DNA from: Bog-473 sp963706555
Lineage (GTDB): Bacteria; Actinomycetota; Acidimicrobiia; Acidimicrobiales; RAAP-2
DNA length: 64,000 nt
Assembly (NCBI GenBank): GCA_963706555.1
Contig: OY970164.1
Location: 62,001 to 126,000 of the forward strand
Direction of reading: 5' to 3'
Positions 8,579 to 18,137 of the stretch are shown in pieces. Below the pieces are notes generated by a model, which saw only the letters and a program-made list of their open reading frames with translations, was not told where the DNA came from and searched no databases. Numbering within the stretch: the stretch's first letter is position 1; each line of letters begins with the position of its first letter. Both the position numbers and the translations under genes were made by a program.

Positions 8579-9726
8579 GATTTTGCCGCCTCCTCTATGG
8601 TCCGAGCCGCCAGCACGGACGTCAAACTTTCGACAACGTAGTCGGCTTCGTCATCGGTCATGTCGGAGTGCACGGGGAGACAGATCTGACGAGCGCAGAC
8701 GTCATCGGCCACCGGAAACGAATTCCCGCCCAAGTCGGCAAAGATCGGCTGCCGATGGAGCGGCGAGGCATACACCTCACCTGAAAGTGAGACCCCCATC
8801 CGTTCGGAGAGCTCTCGTTTGAGTGCCGCACGGTCGATGCCGGGATCGAGAAGGACCACGTACTTGTAGAAGTTGGAGATCGAAGCGGCGGGTATGGAAA
8901 GGGGTTGGCATCCGGGCAGGTCCGCCAGCGCTTCGTCGTAGCGCGCGGCAACCCGGCGACGAGTGGCGATCGCCTCATCGAGATGTGACAGGTGGACCAA
9001 GCCGACGGCGGCGTGCAGTTCGCTCATTCTCCAGGCGTAGCCCATCCGGACATGGTCGCCTCCCAGAAACCCGGCCTTTCCTTGGTCCCGGTAGATGAGA
9101 GCTTCATCGCGGAGCTGGTCATTCCCGGTCGTGATCATCCCTCCTTCGCCACTGGTCATGACCTTGGTGGGATAGAAGGAGAAAGCAGCGGCCTCGCCGA
9201 ACGAGCCCGCGGCGCGGCCCTCGAAGCTGGCGCCATGGGCATGGGCGGCATCTTCGACCAGGACGATTCCCCGACGATCGCAGATATGTCGGATGGCATC
9301 GATCTGCGGCGTGATGAACCCACCGATATGGACGAGGACAACGGCTGCCGTCCGTGGGGTCAGAGCCGCCTCCAGCGTTTCGGGCGAAAGAGCCAGCGTG
9401 TCAGGGGAGACGTCCGCAAGGCGGGGAAGTGCTCCCGCATGCACGGCCGCGGCCGCGGTTGCGAAGAATGTATTCGTCGGAATGACCACTTCTCGGTCCT
9501 TGACCTCCAAGATCCGCAAAATGATCTCGAGGGCACTGGTCCCGCTGCTCACCGCGATGGCGTGGGCAGCGTCGTGGCGACGTGCAAACGCTTCTTCGAA
9601 ATCGCGGGTGCGAGGTCCGAGAGTGAGGGAGCCTCCCTCGAGCGATTGATCGATCATCCGCAGGATCTCCTGGCGATCCTGTGCTGAAAACACGATCCGA
9701 GCAGCCGGTATCCGAGGAGTCGTCAC
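8575..9726 (-). CDS. DegT/DnrJ/EryC1/StrS-family sugar aminotransferase
   Basis: A 383-residue PLP-dependent aminotransferase. The PLP lysine is K188 in SFYPTKVMTSGEGG, and VEDAAHAHGA (about 157-166) holds the cofactor aspartate. It transfers an amino group, usually from glutamate, to a nucleotide keto-sugar. The family N-terminus matches the GTG at 9726. The frame extends upstream to 9864 but that stretch is unlike the family. It is the first gene of the four-gene operon and overlaps the epimerase by ATGA. No strong ribosome site precedes the chosen GTG, so the start could shift slightly. Confidence 0.88.
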   Translation of the reverse strand: MTTPRIPAARIVFSAQDRQEILRMIDQSLEGGSLTLGPRTRDFEEAFARRHDAAHAIAVSSGTSALEIILRILEVKDREVVIPTNTFFATAAAAVHAGALPRLADVSPDTLALSPETLEAALTPRTAAVVLVHIGGFITPQIDAIRHICDRRGIVLVEDAAHAHGASFEGRAAGSFGEAAAFSFYPTKVMTSGEGGMITTGNDQLRDEALIYRDQGKAGFLGGDHVRMGYAWRMSELHAAVGLVHLSHLDEAIATRRRVAARYDEALADLPGCQPLSIPAASISNFYKYVVLLDPGIDRAALKRELSERMGVSLSGEVYASPLHRQPIFADLGGNSFPVADDVCARQICLPVHSDMTDDEADYVVESLTSVLAARTIEEAAKS

Positions 9727-10260
9727 GCGGTCACTGCTCGTGCAGGAGTTTCCGAGCGGGCAGAACCGGGGCGGCGCAGGCGCCCGAGGGCGCGCCAGAC
9801 CGAACGGGAAAACAACGACACGTTCATGTACGCAATGATTCGTCGCTGGCACAGGGCTCGTCAAGCTGGCTCACAGCTTTCGGTCCGCAAGGCCCTCCGC
9901 AGCGACATCGCTCCTCTCCCGAGAGGAGGAAGACGGGATTCGCCAGATGACCAGACCTTCGGCGCATGCCCGGCGGATGTGTTCCGCGCGTGGCTGACCC
10001 AGACGCAACGAACCACAGACAGCCGGTCTGAACTGGGGTGATAGGCCGTGAAAGCACGAGCTGGTGCCGCATGCAGGGCAGGAGGATTTCTCGCAACGCC
10101 GGCGACCAGGCAACGGACAAGGGCCGAACGTTCGTTGGGGTGGAGACATTCCAGCCGGCAACAGGGGGCTGCCAAGGACGCGCACCACCACTCCCGTCAA
10201 GGCCCAGATCGAGGACTTCGAGAGATGTGCGGCGAGCCGGCGACGCGTGACGGTGCGAGC
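9727..10260. other. Gene-poor region upstream of the sugar operon
   Basis: About 530 bases with no reading frame that resembles a protein family on either strand. Several overlapping frames are open only because of high GC. The operon promoter for the DegT gene should lie here. The stretch ends in a cyclase relic, so it may be decayed coding sequence. Confidence 0.35.
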
Positions 10261-10540
10261 GTGCGCCGCGGGTTCCCAACGAGAACGGTCACTTTCTTGT
10301 TCACCCACATTGCGGACTCGACCCGTCATTGGGAAGAAGACCCAACGGCGATGGACGAGGTACTACGTGTCGCCACGGCGGCTACGTGTTCGACAGCAGC
10401 GGCGACGGGATGTGTGCCGCGTTCTCCACTCCTGCCGACGCTGCCGTCGCGGCGATCGAGTCCCAGGAAGATTTGCAGGGCGACGACGCAATGGACGCCG
10501 CAGCCGGCATGGCCATGACGACGACACCGGAGGCAGGCCA
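10261..10540 (+). pseudogene. Relic of a class III adenylate/guanylate cyclase domain
   Basis: From about 10285 one frame encodes TVTFLFTHIADSTRHWEEDP, which matches the opening of class III cyclase domains found in actinobacterial ATPase regulators (normally TDI.GST, here THI.DST). At about 10370 the homology moves to another frame, which reads HGGYVFDSSGDGMCAAF and then PADAAVAAIESQ, the next conserved segment. The residues between the two (about a dozen) are missing, and nothing recognisable follows. The Asp of the first metal motif is replaced by His. This is a degraded fragment, not a working enzyme. Confidence 0.6.
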
Positions 10541-10615
10541 CAACCCGTCCTTCGGTGTCGTCGCGCGCAGACACATTCGCGGACCTATGGCATCCACCCA
10601 AGGGCCTGGTCGATG

Positions 10616-11461
10616 TCAGACGTACGCGTGGATCACAGCCCGATAATTGGTGCTCGGCGCTGAGGCAAGGTCATCTCGCGGAATTCGACCGATGCGCCGC
10701 CCGATGCGCGTGTGCAGGGCCTCAGTTGGCGGTGGTGGTGGCGGCGGCGGGCCTTTCACCGTCTTGACACTCGAGAACCCGGCCACCAGACACATCTCGT
10801 GGAGGCACTGCAATGTCGGCACGAACCAGTTTCCGAAGTCCGCTCGAAGGGTACCGCCGGGATAGAAATCGAGGAGAGAACTCTGGTCGAGGCCGTGGAT
10901 ATGGACGGCTTCGGTCTCGATCACGGCTACTTCGCGCGTCACCGACCGGACGCGCTCGAGACACGTCAGCGGTTCCTTCATGTGGTACAGAACGCCGAGG
11001 TAAAGGGTGACGTCGAACGGGCCGAGGGTGTCGAGATTGACCGTCGTGAAGTCGGCCAGCATCGGCTCGACCTTTGAGCCGAGTACTTCCTTCGCGAATT
11101 CGAAGCCTCGGCGTCCCGGGAGCTCAGGTTGCCAAAAATCGGTCAGGTCCCTGGTGTGGTCCGGGAGCATGCCCTCCGCAGAGCAGCGATTCCAGTACTC
11201 CCCACGGGCGACAAAATCCACTCCCCAGGCGTAATTGTCAAGCGCCACCACCCGCTTCGCTCCGCGTTGCTCGGCCATGAAGGAATAACAACCGTCCCAG
11301 GCACCCACATCGAGCACGCTGCGGCCACTCACATCCGGGAAGATCTCGGATCCGTGGGTCTGTATGCCGAAGCCCTTCGTGACCACACCGTCACCGAGGT
11401 CAATGGTATGGAACCACATGAGGGCGTCTGCCTGTGCCTGGAGCTCATCTGTCGAAGTCAC
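10616..11461 (-). CDS. SAM-dependent methyltransferase (CmoB/DUF1698-like)
   Basis: A class I methyltransferase of about 281 residues from a GTG at 11461, or 314 if it starts at the ATG at 11560. The SAM-binding motif is VLDVGAWDGCYSF, followed by the acidic VVALDNY and then VTLYLGVLYHM, as in the DUF1698/CmoB-like group. The substrate is unknown; small-molecule or sugar methylation is likelier than tRNA given the absence of CmoA. A run of eight prolines lies near the C-terminus in a GC repeat. It is on the same strand as the sugar operon but 0.9 kb upstream, so co-regulation is uncertain. Confidence 0.75.
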   Translation of the reverse strand: MTSTDELQAQADALMWFHTIDLGDGVVTKGFGIQTHGSEIFPDVSGRSVLDVGAWDGCYSFMAEQRGAKRVVALDNYAWGVDFVARGEYWNRCSAEGMLPDHTRDLTDFWQPELPGRRGFEFAKEVLGSKVEPMLADFTTVNLDTLGPFDVTLYLGVLYHMKEPLTCLERVRSVTREVAVIETEAVHIHGLDQSSLLDFYPGGTLRADFGNWFVPTLQCLHEMCLVAGFSSVKTVKGPPPPPPPPTEALHTRIGRRIGRIPRDDLASAPSTNYRAVIHAYV

Positions 11462-11748
11462 GGTCGTAAAGATAGTTCCCCATCGACCGCTCACATGGTG
11501 AGCGAGGATCGAGGCTGCCCGGGGAATGGCGCTGCGTGGCATCTGGGCCCTGGGGCTCATGCCGATCAGGGTCTTGGAGACTCATGGAGGCGGTGACCAG
11601 GCCCTTTTGAATACGACTCCCCCGAAAATGGCATCGGGGTGACTTCGGCCGGCCCCCTTCACCCCCGCCAAGCGAGCAGCGGGCCGGCGATTCAGTGGCA
11701 CACTGTTCTGCACAAGAACACTATTGGCCATCACGACTGGAGAATCTC

Positions 11749-13032
11749 GTGACAACCACCGCCGATTTTTCGCAGGTTGACCTGTTCCGCGACACTGAGC
11801 TGCCGGCAAACCCGTATCCGTTCTACGACTGGATCCGGTCCCACGGCCCTGTGTGGTACTACCCACTCTGGGACGTATGGCTCGTGACCGGTCACGAAGA
11901 AGTCATTTCCGTTTACCATGACCAGAAGTCCTGGTCGAACTGCAACACCGTGAGCGGTCCATTCGTGAAGATGTCGGTCCCACTCGAGGGTGACGACATC
12001 ACAGACATCATCAAGGAGCATCGCGACGAGTTGCCGTTCAGCGACCAACTGCCGTCGTTCGACCCTCCCGAGCACACGGCACAGCGGGGACTGCTCATGC
12101 GTCTCATCACGCCGAAGCGTCTCAAGGAGAACGAAGCCTTCCTGTGGTCGTTCGCCGACGAAACGATCGACACGTTCATCGACAGCGGCGAGTGCGAGCT
12201 CCTCCATGACTACGCAATCCCCTACACCCTGATGGTCATTGCCGACCTCCTCGGGGTGCCCGACGAAGATCGGGACGCGTTCCTCGAGCACCTGACGACG
12301 AAGGTTCGCGCGGCACGAATGGAGCACAAGCCACTCGGGTACCTCTACGACCAATTCACACGGTATATCGAGGAACGCCGGGCCAATCCGCAGAACGACG
12401 TCATGACTGAAATGGCGCAGGCCAGGTTTCCCGATGGCACGCTCCCGCCGGTCAACGACGTGATGCGGATTGCCGCCAATCTCTTCTCCGCCGGAAGCGA
12501 AACGACAGCCCGCCTCATCGGCATGTCGTTGCGGACACTCGGCGACCATCCGGAGTTCCAGCAACGGCTTCGAGACGACACGAATCTCGTCATGCCGTTC
12601 ATCGAAGAGATGCTCCGCACGGAGGCGCCGCTGAAGGGTTCATTCAAGCTCAGCAGGATCCCGGTGACCCTGGGTGGGATCGAGATGCCGGCTGGGACCA
12701 CCGTCTTCGTGATGACCGACGCCGCGAGCCGCGATCCCCGCCAGTTCGAGTGTCCGAATGAGTTCCGACTCGACCGGAACAACGGCCGCCAACACCTCGC
12801 CTTCGGACACGGGATCCACACATGCGCAGGAGCACCCCTGGCCCGCGCCGAGACCCATGCGACGATCGTCCGGTTCCTGGACCGCATGTCCGACATCCGC
12901 ATCTCCGAGAAGCACCATGGACCGGTTGAGGAGCGGCGCTACGAGTACGACCCGACGTACATGTTGCGCGGCCTCAAAGAGCTCCACTTGGAGTTCACAC
13001 CCTCTTCGGCGAAGCGGGTCACCGCACCCTGA
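11749..13032 (+). CDS. Cytochrome P450
   Basis: A 427-residue soluble bacterial P450. The I-helix oxygen motif is AGSETT, the K-helix ExxR is EMLR, and the heme loop FGHGIHTCAG has its cysteine ligand at residue 359. It hydroxylates an unknown hydrophobic substrate using ferredoxin electrons; no ferredoxin gene is adjacent. GTG at 11749 was chosen because a GGAG site lies 6 bases upstream and the N-terminus fits. An in-frame ATG at 11695 would add 18 residues. It is convergent with the amidohydrolase gene at 13102. Confidence 0.92.
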   Translation: MTTTADFSQVDLFRDTELPANPYPFYDWIRSHGPVWYYPLWDVWLVTGHEEVISVYHDQKSWSNCNTVSGPFVKMSVPLEGDDITDIIKEHRDELPFSDQLPSFDPPEHTAQRGLLMRLITPKRLKENEAFLWSFADETIDTFIDSGECELLHDYAIPYTLMVIADLLGVPDEDRDAFLEHLTTKVRAARMEHKPLGYLYDQFTRYIEERRANPQNDVMTEMAQARFPDGTLPPVNDVMRIAANLFSAGSETTARLIGMSLRTLGDHPEFQQRLRDDTNLVMPFIEEMLRTEAPLKGSFKLSRIPVTLGGIEMPAGTTVFVMTDAASRDPRQFECPNEFRLDRNNGRQHLAFGHGIHTCAGAPLARAETHATIVRFLDRMSDIRISEKHHGPVEERRYEYDPTYMLRGLKELHLEFTPSSAKRVTAP

Positions 13033-13101
13033 CCTCCTGATCGAGGGGACAGTAGCGGCACCCTGCACCTGCCGGGGTGGCCACGGCGTGTGTGCGGTGG
13101 A

Positions 13102-14352
13102 TCAGAGCCTCTCCCCAACCGCCCTTCGCAACGCTTCGTTCGGAGCCTCGGGCAGGCCGTCGAGTGGACTGGTGAGCTCGGCCATGGTCGGTCCGAACTG
13201 GGCCGCCAGTGGTTTGAGCGCCTCGAGGTCGAAGTCGAAGAGCTCCGCTGCGTTCTCAGAGAGCATCCGGCGCAGCTGGGCCGGGTCGGTCCCGGCAAAG
13301 ATCGCCCGAAGGTTCTCCCGGCTGAATGGGTATGTCCCTTCGTCGTGCGGGTAGTCCGAGCCCCACATGATCCGATCCGTTCCGAGACGGGCGATCGCGT
13401 TCCGGTCGGGCTTGCTCGGTATTGAGAGCCCGATCCAGCAGTTCTGCTTGAAATACTCGGTGGCCGAACGAGGCAGGACGTGGTCCTGATTGAACCGCAT
13501 CTCCCCCGACGCGCCGACACCTCGGATGGTCTCGAGCAACGTGTCCATACGGTCGAGGACTGGCGGCAGCCACGCGGCACCCATCTCCGTCATGACGAAT
13601 CTGAGTCGCGGGTGCCTTTCGAAGACGCCGGAGAGCAACAGGTGGACGAAAGGGCGCTGCGAGTAGAAACCCACCTCTGACATGTAGAGGAGCTGCGACA
13701 CAGGGTTGGGCCCGTAGTCCGGGCACCCGATCCCACCATGGCTGTGCACGGGGATCTCGAGCTCCTCGCACAGGGACCACAGCGGCTCGTAGTACGGGTC
13801 GTACACGGGCTTCACCCAGTGCACGTCCGGGGGGATGTTGGGGAGCAGGAGTCCCCCTCGTAGTCCGTGCTCTTTGATCCAGCGGGCGTCGGCCATGGCG
13901 TCGTCGAGATCGTTGAGGAAGATCTGGCCGATCCCGGCCCGTTGGGACGGGTACTCGTTGCACCAGTCCACCAACCACCGGTTGTGCGCACGGATGCCGG
14001 CCAAGCGATGTTGGTAGTCCTCAGGCGGCGGGGGCGGGGCGAAGAGCACGAAGCTCGGAAAGAAGGGTGGAACCGTGTTGGGGAAGATGACTTCGGCCAC
14101 AATGCCGTCCTCTTCCTGCTGGGTATTCCGCATTTCGTTGTCCCAGTTGCGCAGGCGGCGGTTGTCGCCGAGGTCGCGGAATGGGTTCTTGTACTTCTCC
14201 CTCCACGCGTCGAAGTCCTCGAGGTACGCCGGGTCGAGATATTCCCGATACTGACGGTGACTGCCTCCGGCGTGGCAATCAGCCGAAATGATCGTCAGCC
14301 GCTCCGTGGCATCGGAGCCATTGGTTGTGGCGACACCTGTGGTCGCAGACAT
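13102..14352 (-). CDS. Amidohydrolase-2 family metal-dependent hydrolase
   Basis: A 416-residue TIM-barrel amidohydrolase of the ACMSD/gamma-resorcylate decarboxylase-like group. Visible motifs are SADCH near the N-terminus, IPVHSHGGIG in mid-barrel, and WGSDYPHDEG late, whose Asp is the usual metal ligand. These enzymes hydrolyse or decarboxylate ring-cleavage or aromatic-acid intermediates. An AAAGGGGA ribosome site lies about 9 bases before the ATG at 14352. It shares strand and family with the gene at 14472-15338, with a gap of 119 bases. Confidence 0.88.
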   Translation of the reverse strand: MSATTGVATTNGSDATERLTIISADCHAGGSHRQYREYLDPAYLEDFDAWREKYKNPFRDLGDNRRLRNWDNEMRNTQQEEDGIVAEVIFPNTVPPFFPSFVLFAPPPPPEDYQHRLAGIRAHNRWLVDWCNEYPSQRAGIGQIFLNDLDDAMADARWIKEHGLRGGLLLPNIPPDVHWVKPVYDPYYEPLWSLCEELEIPVHSHGGIGCPDYGPNPVSQLLYMSEVGFYSQRPFVHLLLSGVFERHPRLRFVMTEMGAAWLPPVLDRMDTLLETIRGVGASGEMRFNQDHVLPRSATEYFKQNCWIGLSIPSKPDRNAIARLGTDRIMWGSDYPHDEGTYPFSRENLRAIFAGTDPAQLRRMLSENAAELFDFDLEALKPLAAQFGPTMAELTSPLDGLPEAPNEALRRAVGERL

Positions 14353-14471
14353 CAGGGATAGTCCCCTTTCATGGTGTCGACGGCAACGCGCCGATCAATT
14401 TCTTTGTGACGACGCGATTCTAGGCCAACCCGAAACGACATCCTCCGCCGGGCCGAGGACCCTTCCGGAGC

Positions 14472-15338
14472 CTATTCGTCCAGCTTGAAGACACGCATGG
14501 CGTTCTCTCTGAGGAACTTGGGCCATACGTGGTCCCGGAAGGGGACATTCGGCATCTCGTTGAACGTCCGTTCCAGGCTGATCCCCATCGGGTAGTACCC
14601 GGCATACATGATCTTGTCGGCACCCCGGGTGTTGGCATAGTCGATGATCGCCTTGGGGTAGTACTTGGGGGCGAAGGCACTGGTCATGTAATAGAGGCCC
14701 GGCCATTTGAGCATCAGTTTCACCGCCAGGTCCTCCCACGGCTCCGCCCCGTGGCGCATGACGATCCGCAGTTCGGGGAAGTCGTAGCAGACCTGGTCGA
14801 AGTGTCGGACATCCTGGCACTCCATCGGTACTCGGGGCCCCGGGACACCGGCGTTGGTGATCATCGGGATGTCGAGGTCGATACACGTCTGGTACACCGG
14901 GTAGTACCGCCGGTCACTCACCGGCACCTGGGGGACACAGCCGGCCGGAAACGACTGGACCGCCTTGATGCCGAATTCGTCGTAGGCGGCACGAATCTCG
15001 CGGACCGAACCGGTGATGTCATTGGGGTCGACGTGAATGCTGGGCCGGAAACGATCGGGGTGCTCCCTGAGGGCTCGCCTCGAGAGCCCGTCCAGCCCGC
15101 CGAGCAGACCGATGGCCACCCCGCTCTTGTCCATTGCGGCCAGAGTGACCTCAATCGGGTCGCTTCCTTCTTCGAGGTGATTGGGGACGTCCTTGAAGAT
15201 GTACTCCACGGGGAACACCATGTCGGCACTCCCTTCGTCGTGGAGGAGCGACCGGAAGGTGTAGTCGTCGACGTCGGCGTCGGCGTGTGGAAAGGCGATC
15301 ATCAGATCCACCGCTCCGACATCCTTTGGCATGCCCAT
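14472..15338 (-). CDS. Amidohydrolase-family protein (reduced metal site)
   Basis: A 288-residue amidohydrolase-2-like protein. It lacks the N-terminal HxH-type motif (VDLMIAFPHAD occupies that place) and the typical late SDYPH motif. It keeps IVMRHGAEPWEDLAV in mid-barrel. It may be a decarboxylase/hydrolase with an altered metal site or a partner of the neighbouring amidohydrolase. An AGGGGAGA ribosome site precedes the ATG at 15338. It is divergent from the acyl-CoA ligase gene, with a 198-base gap. Confidence 0.8.
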   Translation of the reverse strand: MGMPKDVGAVDLMIAFPHADADVDDYTFRSLLHDEGSADMVFPVEYIFKDVPNHLEEGSDPIEVTLAAMDKSGVAIGLLGGLDGLSRRALREHPDRFRPSIHVDPNDITGSVREIRAAYDEFGIKAVQSFPAGCVPQVPVSDRRYYPVYQTCIDLDIPMITNAGVPGPRVPMECQDVRHFDQVCYDFPELRIVMRHGAEPWEDLAVKLMLKWPGLYYMTSAFAPKYYPKAIIDYANTRGADKIMYAGYYPMGISLERTFNEMPNVPFRDHVWPKFLRENAMRVFKLDE

Positions 15339-15536
15339 GTCGCGTCTCCCCTGGCAATCGTCTCGGGCGGGTCACGCTAGATGTGGGCGATCGCCGGGGT
15401 CAATCTCGATGGCGGCGACGCAGGAAGCGCAAGGGACGCGCTCCCGGCACACTGGTCATCGATGGAGGAGGGGAAGTACGCTCCCGGCGGATTCGAAGCT
15501 GGCCGCACAGGAGCCGGCAAGGGAGGGGGACAGGGT

Positions 15537-17253
15537 ATGACCGAGCAGTCGGGGCTGACCCTGCGCTGGCCGGACGGTTCTTTGACCAAGGGCCAGCTGG
15601 ACGCCATCATCGGCGTGGGTGCCCCGTTCGAACTCGTCGAAGAGACGGTCGCGGGTGCGCCGTTGTCGGTCTTCGCCCGCCGGCACCGCAACCTGCGCGA
15701 GCTCCTTGCTTCGGCGGCCGGTCAGTTCGGCGAGCAGCCCTACCTCGTCTTCCCCGGTCGAACGCTCAGTTACGCGTCGATGGCCCCGACCGTGGCCGGC
15801 GTGGCGCGCCAACTCCAGGACCGATACGGCGTGGAGAAGAGCGACCGAGTCGCGCTCGGCTTCAGCCAGCTGTGCCGAGTACGTCATCACCATGTGGGCG
15901 GCTTTCTCGCTGGGGGCCGTAGTGGTCGCGCTCAACGGCTGGTGGACGGGGGCGGAGATGGCGCACGCCCTCGAACTGACGACACCGCACGTGATCTTCG
16001 GGGATCGGCGACGGCTCGAACGTCTCGACGGACGCGAAAGTGGATCAGCCCCGGTCGGAGTGTTCGAGGATGGCGCCATCGACCTGGACCAGGGAGCCGG
16101 CGTGCCCCTACCCGACGTCCCCGTCGACGAGGACGAGCCGTGTCTCATGCTCTTCACGAGCGGGACGACCGGCCGGTCGAAGGCGGCGGTTCTTTCCCAC
16201 CGCAACAACATCCACTTCGGCCAGGCCCTCCTCCTCGGTGGCGCCGAGATGTCCATGCGGGCGCTCGACCAGGGCGTAGCCCCGACAGCCCGACCGCAGC
16301 CCGGCTGCGTGATCTCCTCCATGCCCTTGTTCCATACATCAGGCTTGAGCGGGCAACTGATCGCCGGGATGTTCACCGGTACGACGACGGTCTTCCCTGA
16401 ACCCGGGAGATGGCGTGAGGACGTGCATCTCGAACTGACCCAGCGACACCAGGCCACGATGTGGTCCGTGGTACCAACCCAATTGTGGAGGCTCCTCGAA
16501 TGGCCGGAGCTCGACCGCTACGACCTCTCGTCACTGGAGCGGGTCGCAGGCGGCGGTTCCGTCTGGCCCCCTGAGCTTCTGCGCACGCTGGAAGAGAGGT
16601 TGCCGAATGTCCAGCGCACCGTGGGCTACGGCATGACCGAGACGACGTCCTGCGGCACCTCGTTGAAGAGCGCGGCGACCTTCGATCACCCCGACTCGAT
16701 CGGCCAACCCGGGCCGACGGTGGAGATACAGATCCGCGCTCCGCACACCAACGAGGTGCTGGCCGAGGGTGAGGTCGGCGAGATATGTCTTCGTTCGGCC
16801 GGGACGTTTCTCGGCTATTGGCAGGATCCCCAAGCAACGCGGGCGGCGTTGGAAGCTGACGGCTGGTACCACACGGGCGATCACGGCTTCGTCCGTGACG
16901 GATTCGTGTACCTGGGAGGGCGAAGGAGCGACCTGATCATCCGGGGCGGCGAAAACATCTATCCGGTCGAGATAGAGAACCGCCTCATCGCACACCCGGA
17001 CATCCTCGAGGCCGCAGTCGTCGGAAGGCCCCACCCGACTCTGGGAGAAGAGTGCAATGCCTTCGTCGTGCGCCGCCCGGGAAGCGCCCTCGCAGAGGAT
17101 GACGTCAGGTCCTGGGTGGCAGAAGAACTGGCGGCATTCAAGGTTCCGGCGAGGGTTGTCTTCGTCCTGTCGATGCCGCACAACGCGGCGGGCAAGGTGA
17201 TGAAGCACCTCCTCGCGCAACCTGAGCAATCCAGTCGCTTCGTCCCTGAATGA
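15537..17253 (+). CDS. Acyl-CoA ligase (AMP-binding), single-base frameshift
   Basis: An AMP-forming acyl-CoA synthetase of about 571 residues once one base is removed. The N-terminus starts at ATG 15537 after a purine-rich ribosome site. At about 15858 (CTCGGCTTC) the homology changes frame by +1. Removing one G restores a smooth sequence into SCAEYVITMWAAF. Motifs after the shift are LFTSGTTGRSKAAVLSH (P-loop), YGMTETT, GWYHTGDHGF and GGENIYPVEIENRL. The C-terminal lysine lies in NAAGKVMKHL. It activates a fatty or aromatic acid to its CoA ester for the hydratase that follows 44 bases downstream. The indel may be a sequencing error. Confidence 0.85.
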
Positions 17254-17297
17254 CGACCACGTCCACCCGGACGTTCGAGTGAAACGGAAGGTGATCC

Positions 17298-18137
17298 ATG
17301 GCAGAGAATCTGGTCCTGGTCGATGATCCCGCAGAAGGGGTCAGGCGATTGACGCTGAACCGCCCCGAGAAGCGCAACGCCCTCAGCAACGCGCTACGAG
17401 GTGAGTTGTTCGAAGCGATCCATGCCGCCGACGCTGACGAGGGCGTGCGCGTGACCATCATCAGGGGATCGGGCAAGTGCTTCTCAGCCGGCTACGAACT
17501 CGGTGGCGCCAATGAGGGCGTGCCACTCCCCTTCTTTACCGCAGCGGGCGAAGGCCAGTGGCCGCGTCACGTCACCGAAGGATGGATGAGCATCTGGGAT
17601 CTGGCGAAGCCGGTGATCGCCCAGGTGCACGGCTACTGCCTCGCCGGGGGCAGCGAGCTGGCGACGGGGTGCGATCTCGTCTTCGTGGCCGAGGATGCGG
17701 AGATCGGCTACCCCGCTGTCCGCTTCGGTGTTCCGGACATGCACTTCCATGCCTGGTTCATGGGAATGCGCACGGCGATGGCCATGATGTTGACGGGTGA
17801 TTCCATCTCGGGGACCGAAGCCGTTCGGCTCGGGTGGGCGAATGCGGCCTTCCCCGCGCCGGAGCTGGACGAGAGGGTCGTCGCCTATGCCGAACGGATT
17901 GCGAAAATGCCCGCCGATCTGATCCAGCTCAACAAAAGGCTGGTACACCGGACCATGGAAGTCATGGGACTCCGAACCGCCATCCGGGTCGGTACCGAAA
18001 TATGCGCTCTCGGAATCCATCAAAAGACCATGGAGGCGTTCCTGGCCGATATCAAGGCCCATGGGCTCACCGACGCCTTGAGCAATCGGGATTCACCCTT
18101 CGGCGACTACCGGACCTCAGAGTCCTCCGGGGACTGA
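17298..18137 (+). CDS. Enoyl-CoA hydratase/isomerase family protein
   Basis: A 279-residue crotonase-fold protein. It has NRPEKRNALS near the N-terminus, a CoA-binding FSAGYELG loop and an oxyanion GYCLAGGSELATGCD. The second catalytic glutamate position reads YPAVRFGVPD, so the usual PE is altered and the reaction may not be simple hydration. A GGAAGG site precedes the ATG. It follows the acyl-CoA ligase closely and probably acts on its product. Its 3' end overlaps the end of the convergent BTAD regulator by 31 bases. Confidence 0.88.
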   Translation: MAENLVLVDDPAEGVRRLTLNRPEKRNALSNALRGELFEAIHAADADEGVRVTIIRGSGKCFSAGYELGGANEGVPLPFFTAAGEGQWPRHVTEGWMSIWDLAKPVIAQVHGYCLAGGSELATGCDLVFVAEDAEIGYPAVRFGVPDMHFHAWFMGMRTAMAMMLTGDSISGTEAVRLGWANAAFPAPELDERVVAYAERIAKMPADLIQLNKRLVHRTMEVMGLRTAIRVGTEICALGIHQKTMEAFLADIKAHGLTDALSNRDSPFGDYRTSESSGD

